Source: UBA8514 sp034933685 (GTDB lineage: Bacteria; Bacillota; Clostridia; Lachnospirales; Anaerotignaceae). From it: a DNA stretch of 17,212 nt. Each line of letters opens with the position of its first letter. The first letter of the stretch is position 1. The stretch covers positions 1-17,212 of the forward strand of contig JAYFNB010000036.1 in assembly GCA_034933685.1 (NCBI GenBank). Reading direction: 5' to 3'. The notes under the pieces are model-generated. The model ran no database searches. It saw nothing but the letters and a program-made list of their open reading frames with translations, and had not been told where the DNA came from. Position numbers and translations under genes: made by a program. Positions 7,246 to 13,385 of this stretch are shown piece by piece.

Positions 7246-7522
7246 TCATAAATGTAACTGTTCTTGATAAAATTCATAAAAGTTCTTTGAACAGTTTGTC
7301 CTGTATTCATCTTCGGAAACAATATAACTATACAAACTGATTCATCACTCTTCCTCAACCTTTAAAAAATCTTTGTCAATCATCCGTGTAATTAAGATTA
7401 ATACGGTTGCAACCTTCCAATTATAATTAGAAATCAAAGATATAATTTCTTTATTTCTATAGGATTTTTGTGGACAAAACAGTTTTCATCATTTTCATTT
7501 CTTATCCTGAGATCTTTCTCAT
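7246..7522 (-). pseudogene. BlaI/MecI-type repressor gene, heavily decayed
   Basis: Pieces of a BlaI/MecI/CopY-family winged-helix repressor appear in order on the minus strand. The start is MRKIS at 7522 followed by a stop and MKMMKTVLSTK; then NKEIISLISNYNWKVATVLI and ITRMIDKDFLKVEEE, the recognition helix and wing; then two stops; then YSYIVSEDEYRTNCSKNFYE, the C-terminal dimerisation segment, ending at 7246. At least one frameshift (about 7460) and three or more stops make it non-functional. BlaI-type proteins normally repress beta-lactamase or export genes and are inactivated by a BlaR1-type sensor; neither partner is visible here. The promoter and operator upstream (7539-7592) are still well preserved. 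Confidence 0.8.
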
Positions 7523-7538
7523 AGTCATCGCTGCATTT

Positions 7539-7592
7539 ATTCTACAGCACGTAGTTTTATTTTATTCTACATCTTGTAGAATAAAATGTCAA
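7539..7592 (-). promoter_or_regulatory. BlaI-type promoter and double operator
   Basis: On the minus strand TTGACA (7587-7592) is 17 bases from TAGAAT (7564-7569), close to an ideal sigma-A promoter. The spacer and -10 contain ATTCTACA-TCT-TGTAGAAT (7564-7582), a perfect palindrome with the TACA/TGTA core of BlaI/MecI operators. A second half-degenerate copy, ATTCTACAGCACGTAG (7539-7554), lies 25 bases away. It would control the BlaI-type pseudogene. Confidence 0.75.
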
Positions 7593-7786
7593 CACTAACT
7601 CTTGTAATTAACGTGATTCATATACGCTTCACCCTAGTTTCTGCTCATAGATTATTACTTGTAAACCCTGTTTTTAGATGGTAAAATTTTTAATATAACA
7701 TCCAGTAAAAATATTTTTGTAGTATCGATAATTAAGTTTAAGCCTCGAGGAGCAAAATTGTAAAATATAAACAAAATATTTCTTAA
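7593..7786. other. Intergenic stretch without recognisable content
   Basis: This AT-rich stretch between the BlaI-type promoter and the fragment at 7787 shows no gene, repeat or clear promoter in either direction. Confidence 0.4.
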
Positions 7787-8029
7787 GGAATATTTGCAAC
7801 ATTCTTTTATAAAAACAACTCCTGTATAAAGCATATTACCGATGATAAACCAATTACAACACGGCTGTACATAAAGGCATTGCCGTACACTGCAAAATAT
7901 AAACCATATTTAAAACTTGATATTGAAAATGCACTGCATAAAGCTGACCTCACAAAATACAAAGATAGTATGCGGCCCCTTGTGGAGAAAGATATTAAAA
8001 AAGCCTTGTATGATATAGGAAAGCTTTAA
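7787..8029 (+). pseudogene. C-terminal fragment of an unrecognised protein
   Basis: An open frame of 80 codons follows a stop at 7784 and ends with TAA at 8027-8029. It has no ATG, GTG or TTG with a ribosome site near its beginning, so it is probably the 3' end of a larger gene. The residues look like a real protein: ITTRLYIKALPYTAKYKPYL, then IENALHKADLTKYKDSMRPL and EKDIKKALYDIGKL, basic and helical. I do not recognise the family. It lies upstream of the AraC/GyrI-like gene on the same strand. Confidence 0.4.
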
Positions 8030-8075
8030 TTTAGAAATTATCCATTCAACATGATTAGCAAAAAAAGTCGAGAGT

Positions 8076-8103
8076 TTGCAAATGCTAAATGCTAAAATAT
8101 GTT
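8076..8103 (+). promoter_or_regulatory. Promoter of the AraC/GyrI gene with tandem 7-mer
   Basis: TTGCAA (8076-8081) and TATGTT (8098-8103) are 16 bases apart. The spacer contains the direct repeat AAATGCT-AAATGCT (8080-8093). AraC-family proteins often bind direct repeats overlapping the -35 region, so self-regulation is possible. Confidence 0.45.
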
Positions 8104-8121
8104 CATAAGTGAGGTGTAAAA

Positions 8122-8991
8122 ATGGAGGAACACAGAGAAGCTGTTCAACGTATGCAAGATTATATTGCTGAACATTTATGCGAAAATATTACGCTTGGGG
8201 ATTTATCAAAGGTATCCTTGTTTTCGCCTTGGTATTCCTATCGACTTTTTACGCAGTTTACGAATCTAACGCCTGCTGATTATATTCGGCGATTTCGACT
8301 ATCAAGGTCGGCACTAAAACTTCGTGATGAAGCCTGCAAAATTCTTGATGTTGCCTTGGAACTTGGTTTTGGCAGTGTAGACGGGTATCAGCGTGCCTTT
8401 TTCCGTGAGTTTGGCTGCAATCCAAGGGAATATGCCGCTTCACCCATTCCTCTTTATCTTTTCACTCCTTATGGCGTAAAGTATATAGCTATCCGAAAGG
8501 AGAATAAAATGGAAATCGTAAAAAATGTATTTATTCAAGTTGTTGAGAAACCTGCAAGAAAAGTGCTCATCAAACGGGGAATAAAGGCTGCCGACTATTT
8601 TGCCTACTGCGAAGAAGTTGGTTGTGATATCTGGGGACTGCTTCTAAGTATGAAATCCATTAGCAAAGAGCCCGTTTCCCTTTGGCTTCCTGCAAGTCAA
8701 ATAAAACCTGGTACTTCGGAATATGTGCAGGGAGTTGAGGTTGCAACGGGTTATTCAGATGTTATTCCGGAGGGATTCGACGTAATAAATCTTCCAGCCT
8801 GCAAATATTTAATGTTCCAAGGGGAACCTTTTCCCGAAGAAGACTTTTGCCAAGCAATTGAACAAATATGGGAAGCAATTAAAAAATATGATCCATCTGT
8901 TATTGGCTACGCTTGGGATAAAGAAAACCCACGTGTACAGCTTGAACCAGTGGGTACAAGAGGATATATTGAACTGGTAGCAATAAAATAA
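8122..8991 (+). CDS. AraC-family regulator with GyrI-like effector domain
   Basis: This 289-residue one-component regulator appears intact. The N-terminal AraC domain (about 5-108) has two helix-turn-helices: ENITLGDLSKVSLFSPWYSY and CKILDVALELGFGSVDGYQRA, followed by FFREFGCNPREY. The C-terminal part (about 130-289) is a GyrI-like/AraC-effector-binding (SOUL-like) domain, as in Rob and BmrR relatives, beginning EIVKNVFIQVVEKPARKVLI and ending RGYIELVAIK. Such proteins bind lipophilic drugs or cations and activate efflux or detoxification genes. The start has GAGGTG upstream. No intact transporter follows directly; the next stretch is gene remnants, so its local target may have been lost. Confidence 0.9.
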   Translation: MEEHREAVQRMQDYIAEHLCENITLGDLSKVSLFSPWYSYRLFTQFTNLTPADYIRRFRLSRSALKLRDEACKILDVALELGFGSVDGYQRAFFREFGCNPREYAASPIPLYLFTPYGVKYIAIRKENKMEIVKNVFIQVVEKPARKVLIKRGIKAADYFAYCEEVGCDIWGLLLSMKSISKEPVSLWLPASQIKPGTSEYVQGVEVATGYSDVIPEGFDVINLPACKYLMFQGEPFPEEDFCQAIEQIWEAIKKYDPSVIGYAWDKENPRVQLEPVGTRGYIELVAIK

Positions 8992-9006
8992 TTAAGCACT
9001 CACTTT

Positions 9007-9046
9007 AAGTAGCATAGAGCAATTAAACAGCCAGCCTGTGCTACTT
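9007..9046 (+). terminator. Hairpin after the AraC/GyrI gene
   Basis: Arms AAGTAGCA (9007-9014) and TGCTACTT (9039-9046) lie 16 bases after the stop codon and are followed by a T-rich tract (TGTGCTTT). The loop is long, so it is a moderate candidate. Confidence 0.45.
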
Positions 9047-9085
9047 TGTGCTTTCACAAAATCCTTCAGAGTACCCTTTGCATAA

Positions 9086-9318
9086 GAACCGTGGACATAT
9101 TTTAGCTTTCATAGCTCAACCGAAGACGATAACGTGCTATCGGTGGCTATTGAAGAATATTTTTTCGGACAAACCGTTGAGGCAAATATTTTGTCGCGAG
9201 AAAATATAGGAAGGGAACTTTTCGTATTTTTTCAGCGTTGATGGATATTCACTATTATTATGATTGGGGAAATGAACTATCCTTTGTGAGGGATGAAAAA
9301 TGCAAGAAAAACAATTAA
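9086..9318 (+). pseudogene. Remnant of an unrecognised gene with a frameshift
   Basis: After a stop at 9083 the frame reads EPWTYFSFHSSTEDDNVLSV, then IEEYFFGQTVEANILSRENI and ELFVFFQR to a stop at 9239-9241. A neighbouring frame takes over at 9238 (LMDIHYYYDWGNELSFVRD) and stops at 9316-9318. One missing or extra base near 9238 would join both into one 75-80-residue segment. The composition looks like a real protein but I do not know the family, and no start with a ribosome site is visible. Confidence 0.35.
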
Positions 9319-9378
9319 ATAAATATTATTAACATACTCCATGTGGGTGCTTTAACCCAGCCGCCACGTAAAATTTGA

Positions 9379-9543
9379 CTTTCTAAGAAAATAGCATTAT
9401 TCCCTCGATTATCTTACATATTGCTCAATGAATATGCTGGAGCTACGCTATATCAAAATGCACTTTCTGTTTCTTACAAAAATATTTTAAAAGAAAGCTC
9501 AACCGGAAGATTGATATGGGCAAACAGATTATTGATTATTTAA
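9379..9543 (+). pseudogene. Possible gene fragment, unrecognised
   Basis: A 54-codon open frame after a stop at 9376 reads KIALFPRLSYILLNEYAGAT and then YQNALSVSYKNILKES, with no start signal. It has coding-like composition but no family that I recognise. It may be another piece of the gene at 9086-9318 or a separate remnant. Confidence 0.2.
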
Positions 9544-9582
9544 ATATATATTTTTAAAGACAACTGAAGTTTGTCTTCCTTT

Positions 9583-9619
9583 AAAAAACAAACCCTGCTG
9601 ATTTAATTTCAGCAGGGTT
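9583..9619 (-). terminator. Intrinsic terminator of the PNPOx-like gene
   Basis: Perfect ten-base arms AACCCTGCTG (9591-9600) and CAGCAGGGTT (9610-9619) end, on the minus strand, in a run of T residues (9583-9588). It begins six bases after the gene's stop codon. Confidence 0.9.
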
Positions 9620-9624
9620 GTTGC

Positions 9625-10044
9625 TTATTTTGCAATGCTTTCCATGTGCTCAAAATCAATCACCACATCGGCGCTGTCGAAGGTAATCTCAAACAAAACC
9701 AGCGCAGGTAACACATCTGGAATGCTCATAATATACTCTGGTAATTTTGCAAGAAACTTGTCCTTAATTTCTTCCGCAGTAACTGCACTTTTACGTACAG
9801 TACCGTTTTTAACACGAACATGCTCCTCACCATCCTTAGTGATTGTGGTAAATGCAACACGAGGGTTTTGTTCCAGCTCCATCACCTTTTGGTTGTCCGC
9901 AAAAGTTGAAAAAAAAAGTGTTTTTTTATCTGCGTCATAATAAAAATTAACAATACGGACATTGGGCAGTCCATTCACCGATGTTGCAAGAGCAATTTCT
10001 GTTTGTGTTTCCATCATTCGTTCAAATTCTTTTCTATAATCTAT
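9625..10044 (-). CDS. PNPOx-like flavin/heme-binding family protein, start codon altered
   Basis: This is a small split-barrel protein of the pyridoxamine 5'-phosphate oxidase-like family (FMN-, F420- or heme-binding). Core features are TEIALATSVNGLPNVRIVNF, then KKTLFFSTFADNQKVMELEQ and PRVAFTTI, the usual barrel strands. Homologues normally begin M-D-Y-R-K-E-F-E-R. Here that reading is present but its first codon is ATA (10042-10044), placed seven bases after GGGAGAG. The first ATG is nine codons later (10017), giving 130 residues, but it is 34 bases from the ribosome site. So the gene either uses ATA weakly, starts at 10017 with poor initiation, or is failing. The catalytic substrate is unknown. 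Confidence 0.75.
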   Translation of the reverse strand: MDYRKEFERMMETQTEIALATSVNGLPNVRIVNFYYDADKKTLFFSTFADNQKVMELEQNPRVAFTTITKDGEEHVRVKNGTVRKSAVTAEEIKDKFLAKLPEYIMSIPDVLPALVLFEITFDSADVVIDFEHMESIAK

Positions 10045-10047
10045 TTG

Positions 10048-10134
10048 TTATCTCTCCCTTTTATTTTTAGGTTTGGGCATCGCCAGCTGAGCACAGGTTT
10101 CTTGGAGGCGAAAAACCCTGCAAGGCTCATATGC
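10048..10134 (-). pseudogene. Possible C-terminal remnant upstream of PNPOx-like gene
   Basis: On the minus strand, after a stop at 10135-10137, a short frame reads AYEPCRVFRLQETCAQLAMP and ends at 10048, overlapping the ribosome site of the PNPOx-like gene. That overlap is what an operon partner's 3' end would look like. It could equally be chance, and I do not recognise a family. Confidence 0.2.
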
Positions 10135-10197
10135 TCACAAACATACAAAACATAACCTATTGATGATGTCATTTACAGCCCTCCTATGGTACTGTGC

Positions 10198-10587
10198 TTA
10201 TTTTGTAAATGATCCAATTTCAATTAAGTTTCCCTCCGGATCTGCAATATAACAAGTCCGCTGTCCCCATGGTTCTGTTGTAGGCTCTAAGACAGGTACT
10301 GTGCCTTTTGAAACAACTCTTTTGAATGTATCATCTACTACAGCATAGTTTTCAACACTCAAGGCAATTTCATAATGGCCATTTATATCATTGGCATAAG
10401 AAAATGACCTTTTTGCCATCTGCTCAAAATCACTTCTACGATAAAGCATGAACAAAATCCCATCCTTCACAAGATAGACATTACTTGCATTTTCTTCATC
10501 CTTGATTTCAAACCCGAGAACATCACGGTAAAAGTGCACCATCGTTGGCATGTCTTTCACAAAAATTCCGAAACCATCTAATTTCAT
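10198..10587 (-). CDS. VOC-family (glyoxalase/bleomycin-resistance-like) protein
   Basis: This 129-residue protein is one vicinal-oxygen-chelate unit with two beta-alpha-beta-beta-beta modules: residues 1-50 (GFGIFVKDMPTMVHFYRDVL, GFEI) and 70-129 (HYEIALSVENY, TCYIADPEGNLIEIGSF). Candidate metal ligands are H71 and E123; the usual N-terminal His is missing (residues 5-8 are GFGI), so catalysis as a glyoxalase is doubtful and ligand binding or a resistance role is possible. GGAGG sits nine bases before ATG. It begins 22 bases after the decayed GyrI-like gene and shares its promoter, so the WYL regulator upstream probably controls both. Confidence 0.88.
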   Translation of the reverse strand: MKLDGFGIFVKDMPTMVHFYRDVLGFEIKDEENASNVYLVKDGILFMLYRRSDFEQMAKRSFSYANDINGHYEIALSVENYAVVDDTFKRVVSKGTVPVLEPTTEPWGQRTCYIADPEGNLIEIGSFTK

Positions 10588-10609
10588 AAGTTTTTTCCTC
10601 CTTCTCTTC

Positions 10610-11209
10610 TTATAGGAGCTCTAGCACAATTCTCATCATTGCAATATCAATTTTTCTTGGATCAGAAAGATAAATTTTGTTGTGGCAGTTAGATCTGACA
10701 AATCATTTTGCAAATCATTCTTTGCAAATGTTGTAAGCTCATCGTCAAGCCTCCCTTTTGCATACACTGTACACAAAGGCCTTCGGTAAAGGTTACAAGC
10801 CTTGTTTCGTAAGGTCTACATGCATTTTTCTCTGCTGTGATTTCACAGGTAGCGACAAACAACTTATCTGTCACAAGCTCGGGCTGAAGAATTTTTGATG
10901 CCAAACAAAACTTTGACTTACTGCTATAATCAAATTCATCACCATCGGCCAGTTGCCAAAGACCCACAAGGGTTGGTACAACATATTAAAAATAATCCGT
11001 CGGAATATTACCGCTTTCCGGCATCATTTTAATAGCATAGAACAATACATACATCGTTTCAACTTTTGTTTGATATTCACCGTTTCGGTCATTGAGATTG
11101 CCTCCACCATCTGTTTGAATAAACTCATTTGTGGTACATCTACCACAGATGCCATTGATTTTAGCTGATATAGCTACTTAAACTTCCTCTTTTAATCCAA
11201 CTTCTCCAT
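10610..11209 (-). pseudogene. GyrI-like small-molecule-binding protein, decayed
   Basis: Pieces of a stand-alone GyrI-like ligand-binding protein (about 200 residues intact) are present in order. MEKLD at 11209 is followed by a stop; then KRKFK, a stop, LYQLKSMASVVDVPQMSLF; a frameshift; TDGGGNLNDRNGEYQT and KVETMYVLFYAIKMMPESGN; a stop; YVVPTLVGLWQLADGDEFDY; ETRLVTFTEGLCVQCMQKG; a further frameshift or small deletion; and finally CHNKIYLSDPRKIDIAMMRI, ending at 10610. At least three stops and two frameshifts show it is non-functional. GGAGG precedes its ATG. It lies between the WYL regulator and the VOC gene, a common arrangement in Firmicutes where a YafY-type WYL regulator precedes a GyrI-like protein. 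Confidence 0.88.
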
Positions 11210-11239
11210 TTGCTTTCCTCCAATTTACACGCTAAGCAT

Positions 11240-11269
11240 ATCATAACTAAATAGACAACAGCGTGTCAT
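11240..11269 (-). promoter_or_regulatory. Promoter and operator of the GyrI-like/VOC operon
   Basis: On the minus strand ATGACA (11264-11269) is 18 bases from TATGAT (11240-11245). GACA-N6-TGTC (11254-11267), a perfect dyad, overlaps the -35. A wider repeat, ACACGCT/AGCGTGT (11227-11233 and 11260-11266), surrounds the -10. The gene for the WYL regulator ends two bases upstream of this element, so it is the natural candidate to bind here. Confidence 0.6.
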
Positions 11270-11270
11270 A

Positions 11271-12164
11271 TTATAAATATCGAGATAAGGTTTTTTGCAG
11301 CTTTTCTTTAATTTGCAAGCGTATGTCTATGGGTTCTAATATCTCGCAGTGTTCACCAAAGGTAGCAAGGTAGTGATATACCCATTCCCCTCGTGGCATA
11401 GTTAGCGTTGCTTTGAAGCTGCCGTCTGGCAGAAGCTCACAATTAAGGAATTCATCGTAAACCCTATAAGCCATTTCTTTCGAAAATTTAAGGGTTATTG
11501 TGACAAAATCGTCTTGAAAAACCTTGCCGCCATCAAGTATTTTATTTGGCTTTTGACGCTTGAATTCTTCTGTTAAAACTGTTAGATTTTTAATGCGGCG
11601 GAGTTTAAAGAAACGGCAGTCGTCCCTTACACGGCAATATCCATAGAGATACCACCCTTGACCTTTAAAACAAAGTTTCAGCGGTTCAACTTCTCGCTCC
11701 AAACTTCCTTTACCACTATGATATAAGAATTTTACTACAACTTTTTGAAGAATTGCATTTTTCAATGCAGCGAATGTCAATGCTTCTGTCTCAGCGTTTG
11801 TCCATCCTGAAAAGTCAACCTCGACCCAGTCACTATCAGCATTCCCAAATAACGAGGAAAGTTTTTTAACCGCTGTATCTGCTTTTTCTAAGCTAATCGA
11901 ATCCATTGCATTTAGCGCAGAAAGAATATCTGATTTTTCGTTTTCGGTCAGCACCGCTTTGTTCAAAACAAAGTCGGGCAAAAGAGCGATTCCTCCGCCC
12001 TTTCCTTTGGTCATATAAATAGGAATACCCGCTGATGATAGAAGTTCCACATCGCGATAAATTGTGCGACGAGAAACTTCAAATTGCTTTGCTATTTCAC
12101 CTGCTGTAACACTCTCTTTATTTAATAATAAATACACAATTTCAAATAATCTGTTGATTTGCAT
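11271..12164 (-). CDS. YafY-type HTH_11-WYL transcriptional regulator
   Basis: This 297-residue protein has a DeoR-like winged helix at 1-60 (TAGEIAKQFEVSRRTIYRDV) and a WYL domain at about 135-225, with the signature W171-Y172-L173 in GWYLYGYCRVRDDCRFFKLR. A WCX-like C-terminal extension follows (about 225-297). WYL domains bind small ligands or nucleic acid and adjust DNA binding. AGAGGTG lies ahead of ATG. It sits directly before the GyrI-like/VOC operon on the same strand, whose promoter starts next to its stop codon and carries a dyad, so it probably regulates that operon. Since the GyrI-like gene is dead, only the VOC gene remains as target. Confidence 0.92.
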   Translation of the reverse strand: MQINRLFEIVYLLLNKESVTAGEIAKQFEVSRRTIYRDVELLSSAGIPIYMTKGKGGGIALLPDFVLNKAVLTENEKSDILSALNAMDSISLEKADTAVKKLSSLFGNADSDWVEVDFSGWTNAETEALTFAALKNAILQKVVVKFLYHSGKGSLEREVEPLKLCFKGQGWYLYGYCRVRDDCRFFKLRRIKNLTVLTEEFKRQKPNKILDGGKVFQDDFVTITLKFSKEMAYRVYDEFLNCELLPDGSFKATLTMPRGEWVYHYLATFGEHCEILEPIDIRLQIKEKLQKTLSRYL

Positions 12165-12186
12165 ACCTTCACACCTCTCTTTTTAC

Positions 12187-12215
12187 ATTATAAGGGGATA
12201 ATATGACGTCAGCAA
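12187..12215 (-). promoter_or_regulatory. Promoter of the WYL regulator
   Basis: On the minus strand TTGCTG (12210-12215) and TATAAT (12187-12192) are 17 bases apart, a good sigma-A promoter located 23-51 bases upstream of the ATG. Confidence 0.7.
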
Positions 12216-12355
12216 GGCATATTTAAGCTTTTACTTACAATGTCATAGTTTTTTAAGTGTATACACCTAGCATAAGTCCAGCATATTCTTGCAAAAGACG
12301 GTGAGAGAATTTTTGTTTGTTAATGACTTATATCTTTTCTGCTCATATTCAAAAA

Positions 12356-12384
12356 TTGAAGTCCTCTCTTTACTATGGTAAAAT
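12356..12384 (+). promoter_or_regulatory. Promoter of the second AraC/GyrI gene
   Basis: TTGAAG (12356-12361) and TAAAAT (12379-12384) are 17 bases apart. The promoter overlaps the upstream end of the open frame, which supports the downstream start at 12477. A perfect palindrome GTGTATACAC (12257-12266) lies about 100 bases upstream. Confidence 0.65.
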
Positions 12385-12476
12385 CATTAAGAACAATTCT
12401 TAGGCAATTGAGCTTTATGAGTTTATTAATCTATCCACTTATAAATAAGTTGTTTTTAAAAATAAAGGGAGGAAAA

Positions 12477-13307
12477 ATGATAGCAAATGAATATATAAAT
12501 CGTGCAATAGATTATATCTTATATCACATTAATGAGAATATATCTGTTGATGACATTGCTTCTCACTGCAATTTTTCAAAATATTACTTCTCCAGAAAAT
12601 TTAAAATAGAAACTGGAGAAAGCATCCATGTATTTATAAAACGAGTAAAAATGGAGCAGAGTGCGTTTCGTATAAAGATTGAAAAAGACAGAAGTATCAC
12701 CGATATAGGCTGTGATTACGGTTTCAGCTCATCGAATTACAGCTCTGCTTTTAAACAGCATCATAAATTATCTCCCATTCAATTTAGACGCTGCATTAAG
12801 CAAAAATCTTTATTAAATCCAATTTTTCGAAATTCTATAGGTTTAGAGTCATTTGAGGAATGCCACGAAAAGATTTCCATAGAAATTCTTGAGGATTGTC
12901 TTGTTATATACGAGCGCCATAAAGGAACATATGAGAACTTATCAAAGCATTGGGGAGATTTTCAAGAAAAAAATAAGGGTTATATCACTAATAAAACCCT
13001 GCTTCTTGAATGCACCTATGATGACCCTTCTATTACTAAAATAGACGAATGTCTATATGACATATGCATAACTGCTCCCGAAGGATACACCCTCAAAAAT
13101 ACCTATGTGCTAAAAGGTGGAAAATTTGCTATCTATCACTTTAAAGGTTTGGCAAATCAGATATACAGCGCTTATCAAAGTTTATTCAATGTGTGGTTGC
13201 CACAGAGTAACTTGGAAATTGACAATCGATATGGCTTTGAGATTTACAGAAAGGTAGATTGTGATTCCATGTATATGGAAATTGACCTTTGCATCCCCAT
13301 CAAATAA
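12477..13307 (+). CDS. AraC-family regulator with GyrI-like effector domain
   Basis: This 276-residue protein starts at the ATG at 12477 (MIANEYINRAIDYI), with GGGAGG five bases upstream; an earlier in-frame ATG overlaps the promoter. The AraC domain at about 1-105 has both helix-turn-helices (ISVDDIASHCNFSKYYFSRK and SITDIGCDYGFSSSNYSSA, then FKQHHKLSPIQFR). The C-terminal domain from about 125 is GyrI-like/AraC_E_bind (ISIEILEDCLVIYERHKGTY, then VLKGGKFAIYHFKG and GFEIYRK), the ligand-binding fold of Rob-type drug sensors. It is 78 bases upstream of an intact MATE pump on the same strand, a classic drug-sensing regulator plus pump pair, and probably activates it. Confidence 0.93.
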   Translation: MIANEYINRAIDYILYHINENISVDDIASHCNFSKYYFSRKFKIETGESIHVFIKRVKMEQSAFRIKIEKDRSITDIGCDYGFSSSNYSSAFKQHHKLSPIQFRRCIKQKSLLNPIFRNSIGLESFEECHEKISIEILEDCLVIYERHKGTYENLSKHWGDFQEKNKGYITNKTLLLECTYDDPSITKIDECLYDICITAPEGYTLKNTYVLKGGKFAIYHFKGLANQIYSAYQSLFNVWLPQSNLEIDNRYGFEIYRKVDCDSMYMEIDLCIPIK

Positions 13308-13385
13308 AGCACAAAAACAGAAGTTTAATTTTGTTCTTTCCCTTATCATAATCACATGAACAAAGGATATTGGGAGGAAATTAAA

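Noticed and set aside
11130..11146. Hairpin GTGGTA/TACCAC
   Set aside because: It falls inside the coding part of the GyrI-like pseudogene (the VVDVPQM segment), so chance pairing is more likely than function.
10953..11168. Plus-strand frame of 71 codons
   Set aside because: It lies opposite the GyrI-like pseudogene, whose minus-strand reading explains the sequence.
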